A stretch of 55,125 nucleotides of DNA from NCBI GenBank assembly GCA_012960115.1, contig DUBX01000028.1, positions 1 to 55,125 on the forward strand. The letters are read 5' to 3'. Position numbers and translations under genes: made by a program. Positions 28,239 through 35,705 of the stretch are shown piece after piece (the first letter of the stretch is position 1; every line of letters begins with the position of its first letter). This stretch comes from Porticoccaceae bacterium. GTDB taxonomy: Bacteria > Pseudomonadota > Gammaproteobacteria > Pseudomonadales > Porticoccaceae. The notes beneath the pieces were generated by a model that searched no databases, was not told the origin of the DNA, and was given only the letters and a program-made list of their open reading frames with translations.

Positions 28239-28267
28239 AAAAAAGGCCCCATTAGGAGCTTTTTTTT
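28239..28267. terminator. Bidirectional terminator between convergent genes
   Basis: An A run, a GC-rich imperfect stem (GGCCCC with GGAGCT, one mismatch) and a T8 run form a symmetric hairpin between the GST-like gene and the SDR gene. Either strand yields a U tract. Confidence 0.7.
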
Positions 28268-28289
28268 ATGGGTTTTGCGCCCAATCGCG

Positions 28290-29054
28290 TTAAAGGGTAA
28301 AACCGCCGTCAACCACAATGCATTCTCCGGTCGTGTAACTGGAGGCATCAGAAACCAAATAAAGCACGGTTCCCGCCATTTCATCGGGCTCGGCATGGCG
28401 GTGCAGAGGTATGGTTTTAATCGCCGACTCTAATATTTTTTCATTGGCAAATAGTGCGCCAGCAAATTTGGTCTTAGTGAGGCCGGGAAGTAGGGCATTT
28501 ACGCGTATTCCATGGCGCCCACACTCTTTGGCAAAGGATTGAGTCATGTTGACGACAGCGGCCTTAGATATAGAGTAGATTCCTTGCATGGGGCCGGGCT
28601 TCAAGGCATTGATGGATGCAGTGTTCACAATGCTACCACCGCCGTTGTCACGCATTAATTTGCCACCTTCAATACACATAAAGAAGTACCCGCGAATGTT
28701 GACGTCGACGGTCTTGGTGTACGCACCAAGGTCTGTATCAAGAATGTCACCAAAGTATGGATTGGTTGCGGCATTATTGATAAGGATATCGAGCTTGCCA
28801 TGAGCCTGCTTGATATGCGCAAAACAGCTGCTAATGTCGTCCATATTGCCAACGTGGCAGGCCAAGGCTTCAGCACTTCCACCTGCAGAAATAATGGTAT
28901 CAGCGACGATCTGGCAATCATCTAGTTTGCGGCTGGACACAATGACGTGAGCACCTTGTTCGCCGAGTAGTTTAGCGATGGACTCACCGATTCCGCGGCT
29001 GGCACCAGTCACTAATGCAATTTTTCCGGTCAGATCAAATAAATTTGTAGCCAT
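28290..29054 (-). CDS. Short-chain dehydrogenase/reductase
   Basis: A 254-residue classical SDR: TGASRGIG (NAD(P)-binding), NNAA, and catalytic YSISK. The terminal GGFTL is typical of 3-oxoacyl-reductase-like members. Oxidises or reduces a hydroxyl/keto substrate, perhaps a hydroxyacyl-CoA. It is the last gene of the minus-strand unit enoyl-CoA hydratase / membrane DUF1330-like / nitronate monooxygenase / SDR, 24 bp after its neighbour. Confidence 0.9.
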   Translation of the reverse strand: MATNLFDLTGKIALVTGASRGIGESIAKLLGEQGAHVIVSSRKLDDCQIVADTIISAGGSAEALACHVGNMDDISSCFAHIKQAHGKLDILINNAATNPYFGDILDTDLGAYTKTVDVNIRGYFFMCIEGGKLMRDNGGGSIVNTASINALKPGPMQGIYSISKAAVVNMTQSFAKECGRHGIRVNALLPGLTKTKFAGALFANEKILESAIKTIPLHRHAEPDEMAGTVLYLVSDASSYTTGECIVVDGGFTL

Positions 29055-29078
29055 TATTGTGGTTACTCCAAGTTGGTT

Positions 29079-30047
29079 TTATAGGCCTGTTAAGCGCTGG
29101 TTAATAATTGTATCGGCTTCCGCCATGATGTTGTCGATCAGTTGTTTTACCGTAGGTTTGTCGTGAATTAGACCTGCAACCATACCGCAGGACCAAGCGC
29201 CGGCATCCATATCGCCAGTTTTCATAATTTTCGGGTAGACGCCAGCGACTTCCTCAACAATGTCTTCAAATTTTAAGTCAGCGCCTAATGCGGCTTCTTT
29301 TTCTAATAAGCGTTCCACAGCCGGATTGTTAAGTACTCGCTCAGTATTGCGAAGAGAGCGCATCACTAATCGGGTATCTAATTCAGATGCGTTAATAATG
29401 GCCTGCTTAACATTTTCATGCACAGGGGCTTCTTCGGTGACAATAAATCGAGTGCCCATATTCATTCCTTCAGCGCCCATCGCGAGTGATGCGACCAAGC
29501 TGCGGCCATCGGCCATACCACCGGACGAGACAAAAGGAATGGTTAATTCATCAGCGGCTCTTGGCAGCAGGATAAAGTTAGGGACATCATCTTCCCCTGG
29601 GTGCCCGCCGCACTCAAAACCATCTACTGACACCGCGTCGCAGCCAATAGACTCTGCTTTTAGTGCGTGGCGAACAGAGGTGCATTTATGGATGACTTTA
29701 ATACCGTTTTCTTTGAGTATGGGTAGCCACTGCGCTGGGTTGTTGCCGGCTGTTTCAACCACCTTAACACCACCGTCGATAATAGACTGAATCAATCCAG
29801 GGTAGTCGGGAGGGGTGAGAGATGGCAGAAAGGTAAGGTTGACGCCGAAGGGTTTGTCAGTCATTTCACGGCATCTGGCAATTTCGTTGGCTAGTTTTTC
29901 AGGTGTTCCCTGAGTCAGACCCGTAATGATACCCAGACCACCGGCATTTGATACGGCTGCTGCTAACTCAGCAAGACCGACATGATGCATGCCGCCTTGA
30001 ATGATCGGGTGTTCGATACCCAGCATTTCAGTAATTCTAGTTTTCAT
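29079..30047 (-). CDS. Nitronate monooxygenase family FMN protein
   Basis: A 322-residue TIM-barrel flavoprotein of the 2-nitropropane dioxygenase family. It opens with EHPIIQGGMHHVGLAELAAA and has GVNLTFL, the flavin-site block DGFECGGHPG, and PFVSSGGMADG. Family members oxidise nitronates such as propionate-3-nitronate, but some act on other substrates. It is located in a lipid/xenobiotic operon, so detoxification is plausible but not shown. Confidence 0.9.
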   Translation of the reverse strand: MKTRITEMLGIEHPIIQGGMHHVGLAELAAAVSNAGGLGIITGLTQGTPEKLANEIARCREMTDKPFGVNLTFLPSLTPPDYPGLIQSIIDGGVKVVETAGNNPAQWLPILKENGIKVIHKCTSVRHALKAESIGCDAVSVDGFECGGHPGEDDVPNFILLPRAADELTIPFVSSGGMADGRSLVASLAMGAEGMNMGTRFIVTEEAPVHENVKQAIINASELDTRLVMRSLRNTERVLNNPAVERLLEKEAALGADLKFEDIVEEVAGVYPKIMKTGDMDAGAWSCGMVAGLIHDKPTVKQLIDNIMAEADTIINQRLTGL

Positions 30048-30080
30048 ATAGCACCCTTTTATGGTCGTAGTTGAATATAA

Positions 30081-30731
30081 TTAGTCTACTTGGTTATTTT
30101 TACGTTTGAGCAAGTTTACAAGGTAGCGCACCGCCGTCGCAAATATGAGCAGCATTATTCCGATAATAAATCGTAATGATACTAGGCTGATTTTGGGTTT
30201 TACAGGGAACACATGTGTCTGTTCGATAGCCGCCCATTTGTGGTCAGCAAGGTCGGTTGATGACATTTCTACCATCATTTGCAACATGTCGCGCACACTG
30301 CGGTAGCGCACCATTGCGACCGTATCCCATTCACCATGGGTTGTTTCATTAATGAACCCACCACTCACCGATGATACAAAGATAGGTAGGCTACCGCGTT
30401 TAAGTAACAGTGGAATAACACCTTCGCCATAACGGGCATCGGCCAGCATGGGATCACTCTCGGTTGACCAGGGTGAATCCTTCGGGTACAGCGATTTTTC
30501 TCTAAAGCGGATTAGATTGACCATGACAAATTCGTTACCGTCATCCTGTGCGGCTAATGCGCGCATGTATTTAGCAGCTTTGCTGCTATCTTTACCGCGT
30601 GCTTCTGAGTTTCTTGCCATCGATTTAATATAGGTCTCGAGTTCTGCGTCGTCTACAGGGTCACCTGAGCCTCCATACCAACTTAGTCCGAGGAGGTAGA
30701 CGATTAAGAGTGCGGCGTACACGATCTTCAC
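30081..30731 (-). CDS. Membrane-anchored DUF1330-like protein, copy 1
   Basis: A 216-residue protein with an N-terminal hydrophobic segment (about 2-18), a soluble middle and a C-terminal transmembrane helix (about 185-208) followed by KRKNN. The core motif NEFVMVNLIRF recalls the first strand of DUF1330-like dimeric alpha-beta barrels. WDTVAMVRYRSVRDMLQMM and a closing HKWAAIEQTHVFP are shared with the protein at 33017-33610. I do not recognise an established family for the two-anchor form. It begins 2 bp after the enoyl-CoA hydratase stop. Confidence 0.7.
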   Translation of the reverse strand: MKIVYAALLIVYLLGLSWYGGSGDPVDDAELETYIKSMARNSEARGKDSSKAAKYMRALAAQDDGNEFVMVNLIRFREKSLYPKDSPWSTESDPMLADARYGEGVIPLLLKRGSLPIFVSSVSGGFINETTHGEWDTVAMVRYRSVRDMLQMMVEMSSTDLADHKWAAIEQTHVFPVKPKISLVSLRFIIGIMLLIFATAVRYLVNLLKRKNNQVD

Positions 30732-30733
30732 AT

Positions 30734-31450
30734 TTATAACTCCTCTGGAGCGTCGCCGATATAGTTTAACCCCATGCGTGAGGCGTGTGCGGCCATAGCC
30801 GCTCTGAAGCCATTCCTAATGTGGCAGTAAGTGTAGCGATCCTTTTGTGCGAGCTGTATTGCTAGTTCTAGCGCTGCAGTTTGCAATTCATTAACAGGGT
30901 GAATGCTTCGAACCAGGTCGCGGTCAAGGCACTCTATTCCGGTGTACGCCACACCCGTAAGCACCATATCCTTGTATGCTTTTTCGTTCGGTAGTAACCG
31001 AACTGTATCCCGACTTACGGGAGTGAATGGGATCTTAATATTGACTTCTGGGAAACAAAATCGGCCACGATCGTTACGCATTACTCGGTAATCTGCGGCG
31101 GTAGCGAGAATAGCGCCGCCGGCATAGGCATTACCATTGATGCAGGCTACTGTGGGAGCGTTTAATAGAGCGATACGGCACAGAACGGTATTAAATAGAT
31201 CTGAGAATTGTTGCTTGCCAGCCTCATTTTGAGCGTTCAGCCAATCCAAGTTAATACCCGTAGAAAAGGTTTTTTCATGTTCGCAAGTAATCATCAGTGC
31301 GGTGTTACCTTGATAGCTTTCTACTTCGTCCAATGCCGTTAAATAGTCATTCAAGACCTCGGTCGTCAATGTGTTTTCGTTGCCATTCTCCGTGTTTGTA
31401 AGTGTTAATACGTGAATACCCTGTCTGATATCGAGTTGCATACTTGTCAT
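30734..31450 (-). CDS. Enoyl-CoA hydratase/isomerase family protein
   Basis: A 238-residue crotonase-fold protein with the oxyanion segment TFSTGINLDWL and the second motif NGNAYAGGAILATAADYRVM. The usual first catalytic Glu position is A/I rather than E, while FPEVNI keeps the second. This pattern is nearer to delta3-delta2-enoyl-CoA isomerases (ECI/PECI) than to hydratases. The start is placed at ATG 31450; an upstream in-frame TTG at 31465 has no better ribosome-binding site. It is the first gene of the minus-strand unit and diverges from the haloalkane dehalogenase gene across a 25-bp palindrome. Confidence 0.85.
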   Translation of the reverse strand: MTSMQLDIRQGIHVLTLTNTENGNENTLTTEVLNDYLTALDEVESYQGNTALMITCEHEKTFSTGINLDWLNAQNEAGKQQFSDLFNTVLCRIALLNAPTVACINGNAYAGGAILATAADYRVMRNDRGRFCFPEVNIKIPFTPVSRDTVRLLPNEKAYKDMVLTGVAYTGIECLDRDLVRSIHPVNELQTAALELAIQLAQKDRYTYCHIRNGFRAAMAAHASRMGLNYIGDAPEEL

Positions 31451-31554
31451 AATATTTACCGTCAAGATTATGTTGTCTAAAAAGGAGAGCAGACATTAAA
31501 AACTAAAGTGACCACAGTACCAGGTGGTGTTTTTATGATCTACTGCCGCGGCTA

Positions 31555-31579
31555 ATTATGGCATTGACCATGCCATAAT
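31555..31579. promoter_or_regulatory. Perfect 10-bp inverted repeat, likely operator
   Basis: Arms ATTATGGCAT and ATGCCATAAT are exact reverse complements around TGACC. It lies in the divergent promoter region between the enoyl-CoA hydratase operon and the haloalkane dehalogenase gene. Neither arm is followed by a T tract, so a regulator-binding site is more likely than a terminator. The regulator is unknown; the TetR-family gene at 46103-46702 is one candidate. Confidence 0.65.
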
Positions 31580-31722
31580 GTAAATATACTATATGGTTGC
31601 TTTTCTATCTGTTACTGAGAAGTTATTAAATAGGTTGATCGTAGACTACTTGTTGGGGCTAATAAGTCAGACCTCAAACGGTGTATGATTTCGAGAATTT
31701 TTTTAATGTGAGAGTACTGCAA

Positions 31723-32604
31723 ATGATTAGTGCTGATATGCCATACGCAAAAAGCTTTAAAACCATTAAAGGCAAAACTATTGCCTATGTTGATGTGGGA
31801 GAGGGTGACCCTATTGTTTTGTTGCATGGAAATCCTACATCATCCTATCTTTGGCGAAATGTCATTCCTCATCTTGAAGGGATGGGTCGAGTCATTGCGC
31901 CCGACTTGATTGGTCAGGGTGACTCGGACAAGCTTCCCGCTAGCGAAGGCCCTGAGCGCTATACTTTTCAGGTTGCCTATGATTACCTAGCCGGCTTACT
32001 TGAAGAGCTTGATATTAACGAAAATGTAACCTTAGTTATTCATGATTGGGGTAGTGCTCTTGGATTTCACTGGGCACAGATGCATTCTGATGCTGTTCGG
32101 GGTGTTGCCTATATGGAAGGTATTGTCTGTCCGGTGACTTGGGACGATTGGCCTGAGTCTGCACGTGGTATTTTTAAAGGATTTAGATCAGAAAAAGGTG
32201 AAGATCTGGTGTTGCAGCGCAATATGTTTGTTGAGGCAGTACTGCCAAGTTCAGTGATACGTGATTTGAGTGAAGAGGAAATGGAACATTACAGGCGTGT
32301 ATTTTCTACGCCGGATGATCGGCAGCCTACCCTAAACTGGCCTCGCCAGATTCCGATTGATTATGAGCCTGCGCATATGGTGAAACTGGTGGATAGCTAT
32401 GGACAATGGATGTTAGGAAACACTTCGTTGCCAAAATTATTTATTAATGCGAACCCAGGTTCTATTCTTACGGGAAAGGCACGAGAATTCTGTCGTAGCT
32501 GGCCTAATCAGACCGAGGTGACGGTTGCCGGCCTGCATTTTATTCAAGAAGACTCGCCCAACGAAATTGGCAGTGCTGTGGCGGAATGGCTAAGCACTAT
32601 TTAA
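31723..32604 (+). CDS. Haloalkane dehalogenase, HLD-II (LinB-like)
   Basis: A 293-residue alpha/beta hydrolase that would release halide from haloalkanes by hydrolysis. With the ATG at 31723 the catalytic residues fall at the LinB numbers: nucleophile D108 and halide-binding W109 in HDWGSALG, acid E132 in YMEGI, and base H272 in AGLHFIQED. The second halide-binding residue is N37 in HGNPTSSYLW (N38 in LinB). An in-frame GTG at 31681 would add 14 non-family residues; GAGAG lies eight bases before the chosen ATG. No dedicated halocarbon genes flank it, so the natural substrate is open. Confidence 0.93.
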   Translation: MISADMPYAKSFKTIKGKTIAYVDVGEGDPIVLLHGNPTSSYLWRNVIPHLEGMGRVIAPDLIGQGDSDKLPASEGPERYTFQVAYDYLAGLLEELDINENVTLVIHDWGSALGFHWAQMHSDAVRGVAYMEGIVCPVTWDDWPESARGIFKGFRSEKGEDLVLQRNMFVEAVLPSSVIRDLSEEEMEHYRRVFSTPDDRQPTLNWPRQIPIDYEPAHMVKLVDSYGQWMLGNTSLPKLFINANPGSILTGKAREFCRSWPNQTEVTVAGLHFIQEDSPNEIGSAVAEWLSTI

Positions 32605-32640
32605 CGAATGAGCAAGAAATAACTAATGAGGATTTAAGCA

Positions 32641-32955
32641 ATGAGTGATGTACCGGTTTATATGGTGGTTAATTTGGCAGTTACAGACGTTAATGAGTAT
32701 CGTCAGTACGAGAAAGGATTTTTCGCGATTCTAAAGCGGTTTGGGGGTCAGTTTGTGACCTTTGATGACAATCCCATTACGTTGGAAGGTGTTGCTCCTC
32801 GGTTAGGCAGGATGATCATCTTTAGCTTCCCATCAGAACAGGCAGCCAAAGATTGGTGGGCAGATGAGGAGTATCAGGCGTTGAGTGAACATAGGCGTGC
32901 AGGTACCAAATGTGAATTTTTAACGCTGGTGCATGGATTGCCATCAAGAACTTAA
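32641..32955 (+). CDS. DUF1330 family protein
   Basis: A 104-residue soluble dimeric alpha-beta barrel: VYMVVNLAVTDVNEYRQYEKGF, GGQFVTFDD, MIIFSFPSEQAAKDWW and EYQALSEHRRAGTK follow the DUF1330 pattern. Function of the family is not established. It follows the dehalogenase gene by 36 bp and is probably cotranscribed. GAGG precedes the ATG. Confidence 0.88.
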   Translation: MSDVPVYMVVNLAVTDVNEYRQYEKGFFAILKRFGGQFVTFDDNPITLEGVAPRLGRMIIFSFPSEQAAKDWWADEEYQALSEHRRAGTKCEFLTLVHGLPSRT

Positions 32956-32957
32956 GA

Positions 32958-32987
32958 GCTTCGCGAGCCGGTCGTGGGCTTTTTTTA
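32958..32987 (+). terminator. Probable Rho-independent terminator
   Basis: AGCC (32966-32969) pairs with GGCT (32977-32980), directly followed by T7. The stem is short, and GAGCTTCGCGAGC just upstream could form a competing hairpin. It would end the dehalogenase/DUF1330 transcript. Confidence 0.55.
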
Positions 32988-33016
32988 TTAATAGTTATTA
33001 ATAGGGGAAGAGGTAA

Positions 33017-33610
33017 GTGGCTACTTTGATGATAATTTGGGGTGTTGCAATTGTCGCCTATTGTTTATTTTGGGCGTGGTACGATGGCTTTGGGAACAAG
33101 ATCTCAGAGCAGGATCTAAACCGTTATATGGCTTGTATTGAGCAGTCTGAACTCAGCGAAGAGTCCGTGGCGAGTTACCAAAATTTCTTTGCCACTGATG
33201 ATGGCAAAGAGTTCTTTATGGTTAATCTGTTGCACCTAAAAGAACCCAAGAGCGAATCACGACAACTGTTAAACAAGTACACATCGATTTTTGTTGGTAA
33301 GTTAATTAAGAGGGCCGGACATCCTTACTTTGTTGGCTTAGCTCAGGCAAGAAACATTGAAAACCTTAATTGTGAGGTCGTCGATGGATGGACAACAACC
33401 GCGTTAATGCGGTACCGAAGCCGCAAAGATCTTGGTGAACTCTTAGTGGACACCTTTCGCAGCGAGCACCATGGGTTTAAGCTTGCCGCCTTAGAGAAAA
33501 CATTCGCTTTTCCAGCATCGGCAATACTCAACATAGGCAGTGTGCGATCACTTGTTGGTTTAGTAATTACGTTGATTGCAGCCGTGACGCATATTGTTCT
33601 AGTCTCTTAA
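33017..33610 (+). CDS. Membrane-anchored DUF1330-like protein, copy 2
   Basis: A 197-residue protein of the same plan as that at 30081-30731: N-terminal hydrophobic segment (LMIIWGVAIVAYCLFWAW), DGKEFFMVNLLHL, WTTTALMRYRSRKDLGEL, FKLAALEKTFAFP and a C-terminal transmembrane helix (LVGLVITLIAAVTHIVLV). It starts with GTG at 33017, preceded by GGGGAAGAGG. The two copies flank the dehalogenase on opposite strands. Function unknown. Confidence 0.7.
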   Translation: MATLMIIWGVAIVAYCLFWAWYDGFGNKISEQDLNRYMACIEQSELSEESVASYQNFFATDDGKEFFMVNLLHLKEPKSESRQLLNKYTSIFVGKLIKRAGHPYFVGLAQARNIENLNCEVVDGWTTTALMRYRSRKDLGELLVDTFRSEHHGFKLAALEKTFAFPASAILNIGSVRSLVGLVITLIAAVTHIVLVS

Positions 33611-33746
33611 AGGCGTGGTACCAGAAGTGAAGTCAGTACGGGTACTCATCGGTCAAACAATAACCTGATTAGCTACCCCATTTTGAGTAACATTAATGGC
33701 TGATTAGCCTGAGTAAGATTTTAATAACAATGAGAAAATATAACTA

Positions 33747-34859
33747 ATGAGCACTGACAACCCTCTGTTTCAACCCTTCAATATAGGCAATATGAGCCTA
33801 AAAAACCGAATCGTTATGGCGCCAATGACACGTAACTTTTCACCGAATGACAATATTCCTGGTGCAAACGTAGTCGATTATTATCGGCGTCGTGCTGAGG
33901 GTGGTGTTGGCTTAATCATTACTGAAGGCACCTGCGTTGGCCATATAGGGGCGAGTGGCTACCCTGGCGTGCCTTATTTTCACGGAGAGGCTAGGCTGGC
34001 TGGCTGGAAGAAGGTGGTTGATGCGGTGCATGCTGCAGGGGGAAAAATTGCACCTCAACTTTGGCATGTTGGGGCTATGCGTAGGTCTGGTACTCTACCT
34101 GAGGGTGATGTCCCCGGTTTTGGTCCCTCAGGAATGAATGTCCCCGGTAAGGTCAATCGTCACACGATGACACAGCAAGATATCGACGATGTGGTCAAGG
34201 CTTTTGCGCAAGGGGCTGCAGATGCTAAAGAGCTTGGCTTTGATGCAGTCGAACTGCATGGCGCTCATGGCTATTTAATCGACCAGTTCTTTTGGGAAGG
34301 AACAAATCAAAGGGAAGATGCTTATGGTGGTTCACTGGAAAATCGTAGCCGCTTTGCCTTGGAAATCATTAGGGCAGTGCGCAAGGCTGTCGGCCCTGAT
34401 TTTCCGGTTATTTTACGTTGGTCTCAGTGGAAGCAGCAGGATTACACTGCACGTTTGACTGAGAGCCCTGAAGAGCTCGAGAGCTTTTTAGTGCCACTTT
34501 CCGACGCCGGAATCGATATATTCCATTGCTCGCAGAGACGCTTTTGGCAGCCTGAATTTGAGGGTAGTGAGCTAAACCTAGCGGGTTGGACGCGTAAAAT
34601 CACAGGTAAGCCGGCTATCACAGTGGGCAGCGTGGGTTTGGATGCCGACTTTATTCCAGTTCCGGGTGAGGTGACCTTTCGTGAGGCAGAACCTGCTAGT
34701 CTTGATGATTTAGAGCGACGATTGCAGGCTCAAGAGTTTGATCTTGTGGCCGTTGGTAGGGCCCTGATTGCGAATCCGAGCTGGGTAAATATGGTGAGAG
34801 ATAATAATAGCGATGACATTCAGCCTTTTCGGAAAGAACATCTCGCAGAACTTGTGTAA
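33747..34859 (+). CDS. NADH:flavin oxidoreductase, Old Yellow Enzyme family
   Basis: A 370-residue FMN TIM barrel that reduces activated C=C bonds. Motifs: LKNRIVMAPMTRN, APQLWHVGAMRR, substrate/flavin site ELHGAHGYLIDQFFWEGTN, DAYGGSLENRSRF and the C-terminal VAVGRALIANPSW. It lacks the C-terminal FAD/[4Fe-4S] extension of 2,4-dienoyl-CoA reductase (FadH). It opens the plus-strand beta-oxidation gene run. Confidence 0.92.
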   Translation: MSTDNPLFQPFNIGNMSLKNRIVMAPMTRNFSPNDNIPGANVVDYYRRRAEGGVGLIITEGTCVGHIGASGYPGVPYFHGEARLAGWKKVVDAVHAAGGKIAPQLWHVGAMRRSGTLPEGDVPGFGPSGMNVPGKVNRHTMTQQDIDDVVKAFAQGAADAKELGFDAVELHGAHGYLIDQFFWEGTNQREDAYGGSLENRSRFALEIIRAVRKAVGPDFPVILRWSQWKQQDYTARLTESPEELESFLVPLSDAGIDIFHCSQRRFWQPEFEGSELNLAGWTRKITGKPAITVGSVGLDADFIPVPGEVTFREAEPASLDDLERRLQAQEFDLVAVGRALIANPSWVNMVRDNNSDDIQPFRKEHLAELV

Positions 34860-34897
34860 GGTAGCATTTGAATCACGCATAAACAGGGGAAACCATC

Positions 34898-35674
34898 TTG
34901 GAATTAAGAGATAAAATTATAGTAATCACTGGTGCTGGAAGCGGTATCGGTAGAGCCTTGGCTGTTCGTTTTCATGCCGAGGGGGCTAAGAAGATTGTTG
35001 CTGTAGATATGAATCTAAGCAATGCTGAAGACACAGCGAGTATGGTTAATGGCATCGCGATGATGGCTGACGTAGCAAAAGAAGACGATATTTCTCGGGT
35101 AGTTGAAGATACCGAAGCAAATATTGGCCCGATTGATCTTTTTTGCTCCAATGCAGGTGTTGGTATAGGGGAAAATATACACTCGCCTAATTCAGAATGG
35201 CAGGCTATATGGGATATTAATGTAATGTCCCATGTCTATGCGGCGCGTCATCTGGTGCCTCGCATGGTGGCTCGTGGTGGAGGCTACTTTTTGAATACGT
35301 CCTCTGCTGCTGGATTGCTGAATCAGATCGGCGGTGCAGCCTACGGGGTGACTAAACATGCCGCAGTGGGTTTTGGGGAATGGCTCGCTATTCATCATAA
35401 ACATGAAGGAATCAAGGTCTCTATGTTGTGCCCTCAGGCCGTGCGCACGCCGATGACCGAGGTTGCGAATGACGCAACAGCCGCCGCGGCGAGTAATGGC
35501 ATGATTGAACCAGAAGAGTTAGCAGAAACGGTTGTTGAGGAGCTCCGCAAAGAGAGCTTTGTTATTTTACCGCATCCAATCGTACTTGAGTATATGCGCA
35601 ATAAGACGACTAATTATGATCGCTGGATCGGTGGTATGAACAAGCTAATGAGAAAAATAACAGGATTAAACTAA
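34898..35674 (+). CDS. Short-chain dehydrogenase/reductase
   Basis: A 258-residue SDR with TGAGSGIG, CSNAGVG and catalytic YGVTKHA. It starts with TTG at 34898, supported by GGGGA seven to eight bases upstream and by the position of the first Rossmann strand. The tail (YDRWIGGMNKLMRKI) is typical of SDRs clustered with acyl-CoA genes. Probable dehydrogenase of a hydroxy intermediate; 38 bp after OYE, 31 bp before the acyl-CoA dehydrogenase. Confidence 0.9.
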   Translation: MELRDKIIVITGAGSGIGRALAVRFHAEGAKKIVAVDMNLSNAEDTASMVNGIAMMADVAKEDDISRVVEDTEANIGPIDLFCSNAGVGIGENIHSPNSEWQAIWDINVMSHVYAARHLVPRMVARGGGYFLNTSSAAGLLNQIGGAAYGVTKHAAVGFGEWLAIHHKHEGIKVSMLCPQAVRTPMTEVANDATAAAASNGMIEPEELAETVVEELRKESFVILPHPIVLEYMRNKTTNYDRWIGGMNKLMRKITGLN

Positions 35675-35705
35675 TAATCTACTGACTTGTGAAAGAGGGA
35701 ATCTA

